A stretch of 42,241 nucleotides of DNA from DATDPM01 sp041498815 (GCA_041498815.1 JBGQJC010000018.1:1-42241), one strand, 5' to 3'; shown: positions 32,530 to 41,432, counted from the first letter of the stretch. Notes: generated by a model from the sequence alone, not told the origin. A program made the numbers and translations.

Positions 32530-33716
32530 ACCGCGCGGCGGAGCGCGGTGAAATCTCCGTATTCCTGATCGCCGGCGAGCCCTCGGGCGATGCGCTCGGC
32601 GCCCGCCTGATGGCTGCCCTCAAGAAATCGGCCCCGGGCCGCATCCGGTTCGCCGGCGTCGGCGGCGCCGAAATGGCGGGGGAGGGGCTTTCGAGCCTGT
32701 TCCCGATGGCCGAGCTTTCGGTCATGGGCGTATTCGAGGTGGTGCCCCGGATCCCGCGGCTGTTGCGGCGCATCGGCGAAACGGCCGCGGCAATCGCAAA
32801 GCTTCGGCCCGATGCGGTGGTGACGATCGATGCCCCGAGTTTTTGCCTTCGGGTCGCGCGCCGGATGAAAAAACTGGCGGCGGCGGGCGGCCCCGATATT
32901 CCCGTCATTCATTACGTGGCGCCTCAGGTCTGGGCCTGGAGGGCCGGCCGCGCGCGCACGCTCGCCCGGATCGTCGATCACTTGCTGGTCTTGCTTCCCT
33001 TCGAGCCGCCCTATTTCGAAAAATTCGGATTGCCTTGCACCTTTGTCGGCCATCCCGCGCTCGAGAGCGTCATTGGGCGCGGCGATCGCGCCGCTTTCCG
33101 GTCTCGCCATGGCTTCGCCGCGGACGATCCGGTTTTGTGTCTTCTTCCGGGAAGCCGTCACAGCGAGGTCGCAAGACTTCTGCCGGTCTATCGCGAAACG
33201 GTCGAACGCCTAATGACGGCCGTGCCGCGACTGAAGGTCGCCGCCGCCGTGGCAATGCCGGTCGCGGATCGGGTTGCAACCGCGGTTGCGTCTTGGCCCG
33301 TTCCGGTGGCCGTCGTTCAAGGCAACGAGCGGTTCGGCGCCATGGCGGCAAGCGACGTGGCGCTCGCCGCCTCGGGCACGGTGACATTGGAACTGGCGCA
33401 GGCGGGAACCCCGATGGTGGTCGCCTATCGCATGAATCCGCTCACGGCCTGGCTGGCGCGCCGCCTTGTCCAGGTGCAATATGCCAATCTCGTGAATCTG
33501 GTCTTGGGGCGCGGGGCGATCCCCGAGTTGCTGCTGGAGGATTGCTATCCCGAGGCATTGGCGCCGGCGCTCTTACGGCTGCTGCAGGACGAGGGTGCAA
33601 GGCAAGCCCAGCGCGCGGCGATGACCGAGGCTCTCGCGCGTCTAAAGGGCCCCGGGCCGAGTCCGAGCCTGCGCGCGGCCGCAGCCGTGTTGAAGGTCAT
33701 TGGCGCCCGGGGGTAA
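32526..33716 (+). CDS. lpxB: Lipid-A-disaccharide synthase LpxB
   Basis: Glycosyltransferase (GT-B fold) that joins lipid X and UDP-2,3-diacylglucosamine into the lipid A disaccharide at the inner membrane surface. 396 residues. The motif GEPSGD is at 17-22; IRFAGVGGAEMAGEGL, YVAPQVWAWRAGRA and LLPGSRHSEV are family hallmarks, and ASGTVTLELAQAGTPMVVAYR contains the donor site. The GTG start overlaps the lpxI stop. This is the last gene of the long plus-strand run; no clear terminator follows. Confidence 0.96.
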   Translation: MNRAAERGEISVFLIAGEPSGDALGARLMAALKKSAPGRIRFAGVGGAEMAGEGLSSLFPMAELSVMGVFEVVPRIPRLLRRIGETAAAIAKLRPDAVVTIDAPSFCLRVARRMKKLAAAGGPDIPVIHYVAPQVWAWRAGRARTLARIVDHLLVLLPFEPPYFEKFGLPCTFVGHPALESVIGRGDRAAFRSRHGFAADDPVLCLLPGSRHSEVARLLPVYRETVERLMTAVPRLKVAAAVAMPVADRVATAVASWPVPVAVVQGNERFGAMAASDVALAASGTVTLELAQAGTPMVVAYRMNPLTAWLARRLVQVQYANLVNLVLGRGAIPELLLEDCYPEALAPALLRLLQDEGARQAQRAAMTEALARLKGPGPSPSLRAAAAVLKVIGARG

Positions 33717-33745
33717 GCGCCACCAAAAGTTTGCAGAGGTGAAAC

Positions 33746-34162
33746 ATGGACACCGACGTCGCGGCGAAGACGAAATTCCGGATGCTCCACACCATGTTGC
33801 GGGTGCGCGACCTCGATGCGTCGCTCGGATTTTACTGTGACCGTCTCGGCATGAAACTCTTGCGCCGCCACGAATACCCGGACGGCCGGTTCACGCTCGC
33901 CTTCGTCGGCTACGGCGGCGAAGACGACCACACGGTCCTCGAACTCACCTACAACTGGGACCAGGACAAGCCCTACGAGATCGGCACCGGTTACGGCCAT
34001 GTCGCGATCGGCGTGCGCGATATCTATCGTGCTTGCGAGGGTCTCAAGGAAAATGGGGTGAAAATCACGCGCCCGCCGGGCCCGATGAAACACGGGACGA
34101 CGGTGATCGCCTTCATCGAAGATCCGGACGGCTACAAGATCGAGCTGATCGAACGCTCGTAG
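33746..34162 (+). CDS. gloA: Lactoylglutathione lyase (glyoxalase I)
   Basis: Converts the methylglyoxal-glutathione hemithioacetal to S-lactoylglutathione. 138 residues, vicinal-oxygen-chelate fold. The four metal ligands are in place: H15 (MLHTMLRVRDL), E66 (VLELTYNW), H85 (GYGHVAIGV) and E133 (YKIELIER), the arrangement of the Ni-dependent bacterial enzyme. It has its own AGAGGTGAAAC-type binding site and follows lpxB by 29 bases. It converges with gltA, leaving 11 bases between the stops and no clear terminator. Confidence 0.94.
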   Translation: MDTDVAAKTKFRMLHTMLRVRDLDASLGFYCDRLGMKLLRRHEYPDGRFTLAFVGYGGEDDHTVLELTYNWDQDKPYEIGTGYGHVAIGVRDIYRACEGLKENGVKITRPPGPMKHGTTVIAFIEDPDGYKIELIERS

Positions 34163-34173
34163 CCGGGGGCTTT

Positions 34174-35508
34174 CTATCCGCGTTTATCGAGCGGCACATA
34201 GGGCCGCGCCGTATGGCCGGTGTAAAGCTGGCGCGGGCGCCCGATCCGTTGATTCGGGTCTTGGATCATTTCCAGCCATTGGGCGATCCAACCCACGGTC
34301 CGCGCGACCGCGAACATCACCGTGAACATATAGGTCGGCAGGCCCAGCGCCTGCAGGATGATCCCGGAATAGAAGTCCACGTTCGGGAACAGCTTGCGCT
34401 CAATGAAATATTCGTCCTCGAGCGCGATGCGCTCGAGTTCCATCGCCAACGGCAGCAACGGATCATTGCCGATGCCGAGTTCGTTCAGCACCTCGTGGCA
34501 GGTCTTGCGCATGACGGTCGCGCGCGGGTCGTAATTCTTGTAGACGCGGTGACCGAAGCCCATGAGGCGGAAGGGATCGCTCTTGTCCTTGGCCCGCTTG
34601 ATGAACTCGGGGATGCGCTTTTTGTCGCCGATCTCGCGCAGCATCTTGAGGACCGCCTCGTTCGCCCCGCCGTGCGCCGGGCCCCAGAGCGAGGCGATGC
34701 CTGCCGATAGACAGGCGAAGGGATTGGCGCCGGAAGAGCCGGCGAGGCGCACCGTCGAGGTGGAAGCGTTCTGCTCGTGGTCGGCGTGCAGGATGAAGAT
34801 GCGGTCGATGGCGCGGGCCAGCACCGGGCTCACCTTGTATTCCTCGGACGGGACCGCGAAGGTCATGTACAGGAAATTCTCGGAAAACTTGAGGTCGTTG
34901 CGCGGATACATGAATGGCTGGCCGATCGAATATTTATAGGCCTGGGCGGCGATCGTCGGCATCTTCGCTATCAGCCGGTAACTTGCCACCATGCGCTGCG
35001 CTGGATCGTTGATGTCGGTGCTGTCGTGATAGAAGGCCGAGAGCGCGCCAACCACGCCCACCATCACCGCCATCGGATGAGCGTCGCGCCGGAACCCGCG
35101 GAAGAAATAGTTGATCTGCTCATGGAGCATGGTGTGGCGGCTGATGTCGCGCTCGAACTTGGCCTTTTGTTCGGGGTTTGGAAGCTCGCCGAACAACAGG
35201 AGGTAACAGACCTCCATGAAATCGCTCTTTTCCGCGAGTTCCTCGATCGAATAGCCGCGATGCATGAGAATGCCGGCATCCCCGTCGATGAAGGTAATCT
35301 TGGATTCGCAGCTTCCGGTCGAGGTGAAACCGGGATCGAAGGTGAAATAGTCGGTTTCGTTATAAAGACTTCGAATGTCGATCACCGACGGGCCGGTGCT
35401 GCCGTCAAGGATCGGCAGATCGATGCGCTTGTTCGTGCGGTTGTCGATCAGGGTGACGGTATTGGCGGAGACTTCCGGAGCTTTCTTCGCTGTAGCTTTC
35501 TCACCCAT
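34174..35508 (-). CDS. gltA: Citrate synthase (type II)
   Basis: Condenses acetyl-CoA and oxaloacetate into citrate, the entry to the TCA cycle. 444 residues, hexameric Gram-negative type. Catalytic H279 (WGPAHGGANE), H320 (GFGHRVYKN) and D378 (FPNVDFYSG) correspond to E. coli H264, H305 and D362; HADHEQNAST (241-250) is conserved. AGGA lies about ten bases before the ATG. The 139 bases between it and gltX hold its promoter region: on the minus strand TTGGTG and TAGCAA with a 17-base spacer are possible but weak. Confidence 0.97.
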   Translation of the reverse strand: MGEKATAKKAPEVSANTVTLIDNRTNKRIDLPILDGSTGPSVIDIRSLYNETDYFTFDPGFTSTGSCESKITFIDGDAGILMHRGYSIEELAEKSDFMEVCYLLLFGELPNPEQKAKFERDISRHTMLHEQINYFFRGFRRDAHPMAVMVGVVGALSAFYHDSTDINDPAQRMVASYRLIAKMPTIAAQAYKYSIGQPFMYPRNDLKFSENFLYMTFAVPSEEYKVSPVLARAIDRIFILHADHEQNASTSTVRLAGSSGANPFACLSAGIASLWGPAHGGANEAVLKMLREIGDKKRIPEFIKRAKDKSDPFRLMGFGHRVYKNYDPRATVMRKTCHEVLNELGIGNDPLLPLAMELERIALEDEYFIERKLFPNVDFYSGIILQALGLPTYMFTVMFAVARTVGWIAQWLEMIQDPNQRIGRPRQLYTGHTARPYVPLDKRG

Positions 35509-35647
35509 GTCACAGGTCCTTTGCTATGGCATCGGAACGATAGCACCAAGCACGCGTTCTGAAACCGTCCGTCAGGATTGATATGGCGGCACTTTCGTCC
35601 GGCTGCAAACGGATAATGCGCATCTCCTGCGCACCGCCGGGGCGCCT

Positions 35648-37051
35648 TTACAAATTCGTCACATCTTCGAGGCGGCCCAGGACCTCGTCCCGGCCCAGCG
35701 TCGCCATGATTTCAAAGATGCCGGGAGAAACCTTCAAACCGGTTAACGCCGCCCGCAGCGGCTGGGCGACTTGGCCAAGCTGGGCCTTGTCGGCCTCGGC
35801 GAAAGCCCGGGTCTCGGCCTCCAATGCCGCTTCGCCCCAATCTTTAACGCCGGCCAGGCGGTCCCGCAGCCGCTTGAGGCGCAGCCGTGCCTCCGGATCG
35901 AGCAGGCGCTCGGCCTCGGGGGATATGGGGATGGGGCGGTCGCGCACGTAAAACAGCGCGCTTTCCGCCAGCTCGACCAGCGTATTCGCCCGCTGCTTCA
36001 GGCCGGGCATCCCGGCCTTAAGCCGCCGCAGCTGCGAATCGTTCGGCTCGCGCCCGATGATCTTGGCGATGAACGGGACGATCGTTTCCACGAGCTTTGC
36101 GTCGTCGGTTGCGCGCAGGTAATGCGCATTGACGTTGCTCAGCTTCGCCAGGTCGAAGCGCGCGGCGGACCGCCCCACCGCATCGAGATCGAACCAGGAA
36201 ACCGCCTCCTCGGTCGAGATGATCTCGGAATCGCCGTGACTCCAACCCAGGCGCAAGAGGTAGTTTCGCAGCGCCTCCGGCAGGAATCCCATCTCGCGAT
36301 AGGCTTCGACGGAAAGCGCGCCGTGGCGCTTCGAAAGCTTCGCGCCATCGGCCCCGTGGATGAGCGGGATATGGGCGAACTCCGGCATCGCCCAATCGCA
36401 GGCGAGGTAAAGCTGCGCCTGGCGGAAAGCGTTGGTCAGATGATCGTCGCCGCGAATTACATGGGTGATGCCCATGTCGTGGTCATCCACCACGACCGAG
36501 AGCATGTAGGTCGGCGTTCCATCCCCCCGCAACAGCACCATGTCGTCGAGCTGTTCGTTGGCGACCCGGACCTCGCCCTGCACGCGGTCGTTGATGACGG
36601 TCTCGCCGCCCTGGGGCGCCTTGAGGCGGATGACCGGCCGCACGTTCTTCGGCGCGTCGCTGGGCTTACGGTCGCGCCAGCGGCCGTCGTAGCGGATTGG
36701 CCGGCCTTCGAGCCTCGCCTTTTCGCGCATCTCGGCCAGTTCCCCGGGGCTGGCGTAACAGTAATAGGCGCGGCCCATCGCCAGCAGGGAACGGGCCATT
36801 TCGGCATGGCGTTCCGCATTCTTCGATTGGTAGACGACCTCGCCGTCGGCATCGAGGCCGAGCCAGCCCAATCCATTCAAAATGGCCTCGATCGCCTCTT
36901 TGGTGGAGCGCGCCCGGTCGGTATCCTCGATGCGCAGGCGGTATTGGCCCCGGTAATGGCGCGCGTAGAGCCAGTTGAACAGCGCGGTGCGGGCGCCGCC
37001 GACATGGAGGAACCCGGTGGGCGAGGGGGCGAAGCGGGTGACGACCGTCAT
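35648..37051 (-). CDS. gltX: Glutamyl-tRNA synthetase
   Basis: Class I synthetase that charges tRNA-Glu (and, in bacteria without GlnRS, probably tRNA-Gln for later amidation). 467 residues. The HIGH-type motif lies in PSPTGFLHVGGART (9-22) and the KMSKS-type motif is KLSKR (238-242). The start is ATG at 37051, which gives the canonical TVVTRFAPSPTG N-terminus; an in-frame start at 37111 would add 20 unrelated residues and run into comEC. Alphaproteobacteria often carry two GltX copies; only one is visible here. It is divergent from comEC. Confidence 0.95.
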   Translation of the reverse strand: MTVVTRFAPSPTGFLHVGGARTALFNWLYARHYRGQYRLRIEDTDRARSTKEAIEAILNGLGWLGLDADGEVVYQSKNAERHAEMARSLLAMGRAYYCYASPGELAEMREKARLEGRPIRYDGRWRDRKPSDAPKNVRPVIRLKAPQGGETVINDRVQGEVRVANEQLDDMVLLRGDGTPTYMLSVVVDDHDMGITHVIRGDDHLTNAFRQAQLYLACDWAMPEFAHIPLIHGADGAKLSKRHGALSVEAYREMGFLPEALRNYLLRLGWSHGDSEIISTEEAVSWFDLDAVGRSAARFDLAKLSNVNAHYLRATDDAKLVETIVPFIAKIIGREPNDSQLRRLKAGMPGLKQRANTLVELAESALFYVRDRPIPISPEAERLLDPEARLRLKRLRDRLAGVKDWGEAALEAETRAFAEADKAQLGQVAQPLRAALTGLKVSPGIFEIMATLGRDEVLGRLEDVTNL

Positions 37052-37102
37052 ACACTCACGTCGGATCAGAGGGAGAATTCGCAAGGCCCGCGGGGCGGTG
37101 CT

Positions 37103-39361
37103 ATGTACCACGGCGGCGGAGCCGCGGGCAAAGCCGCAGCCATGACGGCACTGGCGGCATTTCTTCCCTGGCGGGCGGCCGCATCGCTCGCCCGCCTCGG
37201 GGAATGGGCAAAAGACAACGCGGTGTCCGAGCGTGAGCGCTGGCCGCTTTTCGCGCCGGTCGCGATCGGTTCCGGAGTGGCGCTGTATTTTGGCCTGCCC
37301 GCCGAACCGCCCCTGTGGCCCGAACTGGCCGTGACCCTTGCCGGCGCCGGGCTTGCGGCGCTGGGCCTAATTCGAGCCCGCGCCGGGCTCTCAAGCTTCG
37401 GCCCGGGCCTTCTCGTCGCCGGCCTTCTTGTTTCGCTCTTCGGGCTCGGGATGAGCGCGGCCAAGATTCGCACCCTTGAGGTTGCCGCACCCGCGCTCGA
37501 GCGGCGCATCGGCCCGGTCATCGTCACCGGGCGCGTGGTATCGGTCGAGGATCGGCCCGGCGGGCGGCGGCTCGTCCTCGATCGCGCCGCGATCCCAGGC
37601 ATCGCGCCCGAGAAAACGCCGGCACAGATCCGCGTAAACCTGCGCGCCCACGAGCCGGTCCTGTTTCCGGGTCTTTGGGTGCGTGTCCGTGCGGTCCTGA
37701 GCCCGCCGCCCTCGCCCGCCTCGCCCGGGGCCTATGACTTCGAGCGCGAGGCCTATTTCGCCGGCTTGGGCGGCGTGGGCTTCGCCCTCGGCCGGGCCGC
37801 CGAAATTCCGCCAGCCGAAGCGGATGCGCCCGCCTTTCTGACCTCGGCCGGGCTTTGGCTGTCGCGGCTGCGCCAGGACGTCACCGCCCGGGTGCGCGAT
37901 GGAATCGGAGGCGAGGAAGGCCCGGTCGCGGCCGCGCTCATGACCGGCGAGCAGGCCGCCATCTCGAATGACGTCATCACGGCGATGCGCAATTCGGGGC
38001 TCGCCCATTTGCTCGCCGTATCCGGCTTCAATTTTGTGCTCATCAGCGGGATGCTGTTTTTTCTCGCGCGCGCCGCGCTTGCCCTCGTGCCGCCGATCGC
38101 TTTGCGGTTTCCGATCAAGAAATGGGCGGCTCTCGTCGCACTCGTGGGTGCCGCCGCCTATTACGCGATCACCGGCGAATCGATTGCCACCGAACGCGCC
38201 TTCATCATGGTGTCGCTCGTATTTCTCGCGGTGCTGGCCGACCGCTCCGCGATTTCCATGCGAACGCTGGCGTGGGCGGCGACCCTGGTCTTGCTGATCG
38301 AACCCGAAAGCTTGCTCGGCGCAAGCTTCCAGCTTTCCTTCGCCGCCGTCATGGCTCTGATCGCGGTCTATGAAGGGCCCGGGACCAGGGCGCTAGCGTC
38401 CCTGGCGCCGAAGGATGGCGACGCGCCCAAGGGCGCCCGCTGGATGCGGATCTCCACCACCTATGTCGCCGGGATTCTGCTGACGACGCTGGTCGCCAGC
38501 TGCGCCACCGCGCCCTTGCTCGTCTATCACTTCAACCGCTTCGCCACCTACAGCCTGGTTGCGAATTTGGCGGGCGTGCCCTTGACCGCCATATGGATCA
38601 TGCCGTGGTCGCTCCTGGCCTTCGTCCTTATGCCCGTCGGGCTCGAACATCTGGCGCTCGTCCCCATGGGTTGGGGCGTCACGGCACTGAACTGGGTCGC
38701 CAAGACCGCGAGCGGCTGGCCCGGCGCCGTGGTCACGATCCAGGCGATGCCGGTTGCGGCCCTCATTGTCGTCACCGCCGGCGGCCTTTGGCTGTGCCTC
38801 TGGGAGCGGCCGTGGCGCATGGCCGGGATTCCCGTGATCGCCGTTGGACTTGCCCTCGGCCTCTTCGTGCGGCCGCCCGATATCCTGGTCGACGAGGACG
38901 CGAAGCTGTTGGCGGTGCGCGCAGCAGACGGTTCGCTGCTGCTTTCGTCGACCCGCGCCGCAAGGCTTCACGCCGATACTTGGCTGCGCCGCGCCGGGCT
39001 TAACGAGCCCGCGCCCTGGCCCTTGGGCGGATCGAGCGACGACGGGCGGCTGGCGTGCGATTCGCTCGGCTGTATGTACCGGGCGCGGGGCCAAACCGCG
39101 GCGCTGGTCAAAGAGGAGGGCGCGCTTGCGGAAGACTGCACCGTGGCGAGCGTGGTCGTGAGTCTGGTGCCGGTGCGGGTTCGCTGCCAGGGTCCGAAAG
39201 CGGTGGTTGACCGCTTCGACCTGTGGCGCAACGGCAGCCACGTGATCTGGCTCGACCCCAAAAGCGTTCGCGTTGAAAGTGTGCGGCGCTGGCAGGGCAA
39301 GCGCCCTTGGGTGCTCTCACGCGGAAGGCCCGATACGGAGGACGACGAGAACGAGGACTAA
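37103..39361 (+). CDS. comEC: ComEC/Rec2 family DNA-uptake channel protein
   Basis: Polytopic inner-membrane protein that in competent bacteria carries single-stranded DNA into the cytoplasm. 752 residues from ATG 37103 (an ATG at 37142 is a possible alternative). An N-terminal DUF4131-type part with membrane helices and an OB-like segment (GPVIVTGRVVSVEDRPGGRRLVLD) is followed by the Competence domain, with the hallmark HLLAVSGFNFVLISGM from 302. The C-terminal part, after the last helices (about residue 600), has no HxHxDH nuclease motif; it has cysteines in CDSLGC (652-657) and two later, DC and RC. The frame is open much further upstream over gltX, which is a shadow. The stop overlaps lexA. 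Confidence 0.9.
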   Translation: MYHGGGAAGKAAAMTALAAFLPWRAAASLARLGEWAKDNAVSERERWPLFAPVAIGSGVALYFGLPAEPPLWPELAVTLAGAGLAALGLIRARAGLSSFGPGLLVAGLLVSLFGLGMSAAKIRTLEVAAPALERRIGPVIVTGRVVSVEDRPGGRRLVLDRAAIPGIAPEKTPAQIRVNLRAHEPVLFPGLWVRVRAVLSPPPSPASPGAYDFEREAYFAGLGGVGFALGRAAEIPPAEADAPAFLTSAGLWLSRLRQDVTARVRDGIGGEEGPVAAALMTGEQAAISNDVITAMRNSGLAHLLAVSGFNFVLISGMLFFLARAALALVPPIALRFPIKKWAALVALVGAAAYYAITGESIATERAFIMVSLVFLAVLADRSAISMRTLAWAATLVLLIEPESLLGASFQLSFAAVMALIAVYEGPGTRALASLAPKDGDAPKGARWMRISTTYVAGILLTTLVASCATAPLLVYHFNRFATYSLVANLAGVPLTAIWIMPWSLLAFVLMPVGLEHLALVPMGWGVTALNWVAKTASGWPGAVVTIQAMPVAALIVVTAGGLWLCLWERPWRMAGIPVIAVGLALGLFVRPPDILVDEDAKLLAVRAADGSLLLSSTRAARLHADTWLRRAGLNEPAPWPLGGSSDDGRLACDSLGCMYRARGQTAALVKEEGALAEDCTVASVVVSLVPVRVRCQGPKAVVDRFDLWRNGSHVIWLDPKSVRVESVRRWQGKRPWVLSRGRPDTEDDENED

Positions 39362-40065
39362 TATTTCCGCATCAAGCTGATGAGCCGGCCCTGCACCTTC
39401 ACCCGGTCGGGACCGAAGATGCGGGTCTCGTAGGCCGGATTGGCGGGCTCGAGCGCGATCGAATCGCCTTTGCGGCGAAGCCTCTTCAGCGTCACTTCCT
39501 GATCGTCGATGAGGGCAACCACGATGCTCCCGTTGTCCGCGGTGTCGCAGCGCTGAATGATGACCGTGTCGCCGTCATAGATTCCGGCATCGATCATCGA
39601 ATCCCCGTCCACCTCGAGGGCGTAATGCTCGCCGCTGCTGAGGATCGAAACGGGGATATCGATGGTCGCCGAATTGTCGCGCAGCGCCTCGATCGGCGTG
39701 CCGGCGGCGATCCGCCCATAAAGCGGCAACTCGACCGCGTCGCATTCGGCGGCAAGGGTGGCCCCCGGCAGTGCCCCGCGGAAATTCCCGTGGATGACAT
39801 TGGGGGCGAACCTTAAATTGCCGGTCTGGCCCGGGGCCGGCTGGGCGGTCTTGTCCGGCAGACGCACAACCTCCAAGGCGCGCGCCCGGTGGGCAAGCCG
39901 CTTGATGAAGCCCCGCTCCTCGAGCCCGGTAATCAGGCGATGGATGCCCGACTTCGACTTGAGGCCCAAGGCCTCCTTCATCTCGTCGAAGGACGGGGAG
40001 ACGCCGGTCTCGGCAAGCCGGCCGTTGATGAACATCAGAAGGTCGTGTTGCTTTCGCGTCAGCAT
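39358..40065 (-). CDS. lexA: LexA repressor
   Basis: SOS-response repressor that cuts itself when RecA filaments form. 235 residues: winged helix-turn-helix at the N-terminus (LTRKQHDLLMFINGRL, then FDEMKEALGLKSKSGIHRLI) and an S24 protease domain. The cleavage bond is A121-G122 (RIAAGTP), the nucleophile is S156 (GDSMIDAG) and the general base is K194 (VTLKRL). ATG 40065 gives the standard MLTRKQ start; the frame is open 27 codons upstream without homology. FDEMKEALGLKSKSGIHRLI is the alphaproteobacterial type of recognition helix, matching the GTTC-N7-GTTC operator found upstream. Its stop overlaps the comEC stop. Confidence 0.96.
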   Translation of the reverse strand: MLTRKQHDLLMFINGRLAETGVSPSFDEMKEALGLKSKSGIHRLITGLEERGFIKRLAHRARALEVVRLPDKTAQPAPGQTGNLRFAPNVIHGNFRGALPGATLAAECDAVELPLYGRIAAGTPIEALRDNSATIDIPVSILSSGEHYALEVDGDSMIDAGIYDGDTVIIQRCDTADNGSIVVALIDDQEVTLKRLRRKGDSIALEPANPAYETRIFGPDRVKVQGRLISLMRKY

Positions 40066-40092
40066 GTCGCTAGTCCGGTCTCTCAAGATATG

Positions 40093-40107
40093 GAACAAAA
40101 CAAAAAC
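40093..40107 (-). promoter_or_regulatory. Possible second, degenerate LexA half-site pair
   Basis: GAAC-N7-AAAC on the plus strand (seven of eight operator bases), 10 bases nearer to lexA than the perfect box. It may allow cooperative binding, or be chance in an A-rich stretch. Confidence 0.25.
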
Positions 40108-40117
40108 GGATACGCAT

Positions 40118-40132
40118 GTTCTAGTTTGGTTC
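40118..40132 (-). promoter_or_regulatory. LexA operator (SOS box, GTTC-N7-GTTC)
   Basis: GTTCTAGTTTGGTTC on the plus strand, a perfect copy of the direct-repeat operator known for alphaproteobacterial LexA (GTTC-N7-GTTC). It lies 53-67 bases upstream of the lexA start, between moeA and lexA, where it would control lexA itself. It shows lexA has its own regulated promoter even though the upstream mo genes face the same way. Confidence 0.85.
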
Positions 40133-40223
40133 CATTGGCCCGTCAAGCCGGAATCGGGAAGCGCCGCCGCGCCTTGCCCGGGTTATTTCGGCCTCCTGTG
40201 AAGGGTGAAATTCTGGAATCGCT

Positions 40224-41432
40224 CTATGTTTGTGCGGCGGCGAGCAAGATGACGGGAACCCGGCTGCCGGCTTTTGCGGCAGGCGCCATCGGCGGGCGCA
40301 CCACCAGGCAATCGGCTCCGGCGAGGACGGAAAGCATCGAGCTGTCCTGGCGCCCGAAGGGGCTTGCCACGGCATTGCCGTCGCGATCGAGGCTCAGGCG
40401 CGCGCGCAAATAGTCCTGGCGGCGATCGTTGGCATCGAGGTCCTGCGCCAAAAGTGCTGTCTGAGGCGGCTGAGGCGCATCGGTCGCACCGAGCATGGCG
40501 GCGATGGCGGGGCGCAGATACACCACCGCGCAAACGAGGGCCGAAACCGGATTGCCCGGAAACCCCAACACCGGGAGCCGCCCGATTCGCCCGAACAGCA
40601 GCGGCTTTCCCGGCCGCATGGCCACCTGCCAGAAATCGGCGGTAAATCCGATCTCGGAAAAGGCCTTCTGCACCAGGTCGTGGTCGCCGACCGAAGCACC
40701 CCCGGAGGTAACCAGCAGATCGGCGTCTTCGGCGCGTTCCGCCGCTCCTTTGAGCGCCGCAATCGAATCGCCTGCAATCCCGAGGTCGATGGGGGTACCC
40801 CCTTGCGCGGCGATGAAGGCGGCCAAGGCCGGCCCGTTGGAGCCGACGATCTGGTTCGGGCCGGGGGTTTGACCGGGAGGCACGAGCTCGTCGCCGGTCG
40901 AAAGGATCGCAACCCGCGGTTTGCGGCGCACGGTAAGTTCCGCGACGTTCATCGCCGCGGCAAGGCCGATGTCCCGGGGGGTCAGCCTCCGGCCCTTGGC
41001 AAGGCCGATCTCGCCGGATTTGAAATCAAGCCCGGCGGGCCGGATGAACCGGCCCGGCTTTGCGGGTTCCAGAACCGTCACGAGGTCGCCATCGGCCTTC
41101 GCATTCTCCTGGATGACGATCGCATCGGCCCCGGCTGGAACCGGCCCGCCGGTGAAAATCCGCACCGTTTCACCGGCTTGAAGCACACCGTTGAAGGCGC
41201 GCCCCGCGGGCGCCTCGCCGATGCGCCGCAAAGTCGCTGGGGTCTCGGCCACGTCCCCGGCACGCACGGCGTAGCCGTCCATGGCCGAGACCGCGAGTTG
41301 CGGCTGAGTGAGCCGCGCCGCAACATCCTCCGCCAGTACCCGGCCCGAGGCCTGGGACAACGGCACCCGTTCGCTTTCAAGCGGCTGGAACGCACCCAGA
41401 ATCCGGTCCAAGGCCTCTTCGACCGATATCAT
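40224..41432 (-). CDS. moeA: Molybdopterin molybdenumtransferase MoeA
   Basis: Inserts molybdate into adenylylated molybdopterin to make the molybdenum cofactor. 402 residues from ATG 41432, whose A is shared with the moaC stop (TGATG); GTG at 41435 is an alternative. N-terminal LPLSQASGRVLAEDV-type sequence and SAMDGYAVRAGD are conserved; the MoeA/MogA domain shows STGDELVPPGQ, NGPALAAFI and TSGGASVGDHD, and GFPGNPVSALV near 300. A C-terminal beta-barrel domain follows. Downstream 158 bases, including the SOS box, separate it from lexA. Confidence 0.95.
   Translation of the reverse strand: MISVEEALDRILGAFQPLESERVPLSQASGRVLAEDVAARLTQPQLAVSAMDGYAVRAGDVAETPATLRRIGEAPAGRAFNGVLQAGETVRIFTGGPVPAGADAIVIQENAKADGDLVTVLEPAKPGRFIRPAGLDFKSGEIGLAKGRRLTPRDIGLAAAMNVAELTVRRKPRVAILSTGDELVPPGQTPGPNQIVGSNGPALAAFIAAQGGTPIDLGIAGDSIAALKGAAERAEDADLLVTSGGASVGDHDLVQKAFSEIGFTADFWQVAMRPGKPLLFGRIGRLPVLGFPGNPVSALVCAVVYLRPAIAAMLGATDAPQPPQTALLAQDLDANDRRQDYLRARLSLDRDGNAVASPFGRQDSSMLSVLAGADCLVVRPPMAPAAKAGSRVPVILLAAAQT

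Noticed and set aside
33717..34180. Search for a terminator between the convergent gloA and gltA
   Set aside because: Only 11 bases separate the stops and no stem followed by a T-run could be found on either strand.
35771..37102. Upstream extension of the comEC frame over gltX
   Set aside because: The extra 440 or so residues have no ComEC similarity and lie wholly opposite the well-conserved gltX; the membrane protein begins after 37103.
37374..37390. Palindrome GAGCCCG-CGC-CGGGCTC inside comEC
   Set aside because: It encodes ordinary residues within a conserved membrane region (RARAGL), so it is best explained by GC-rich codon use.
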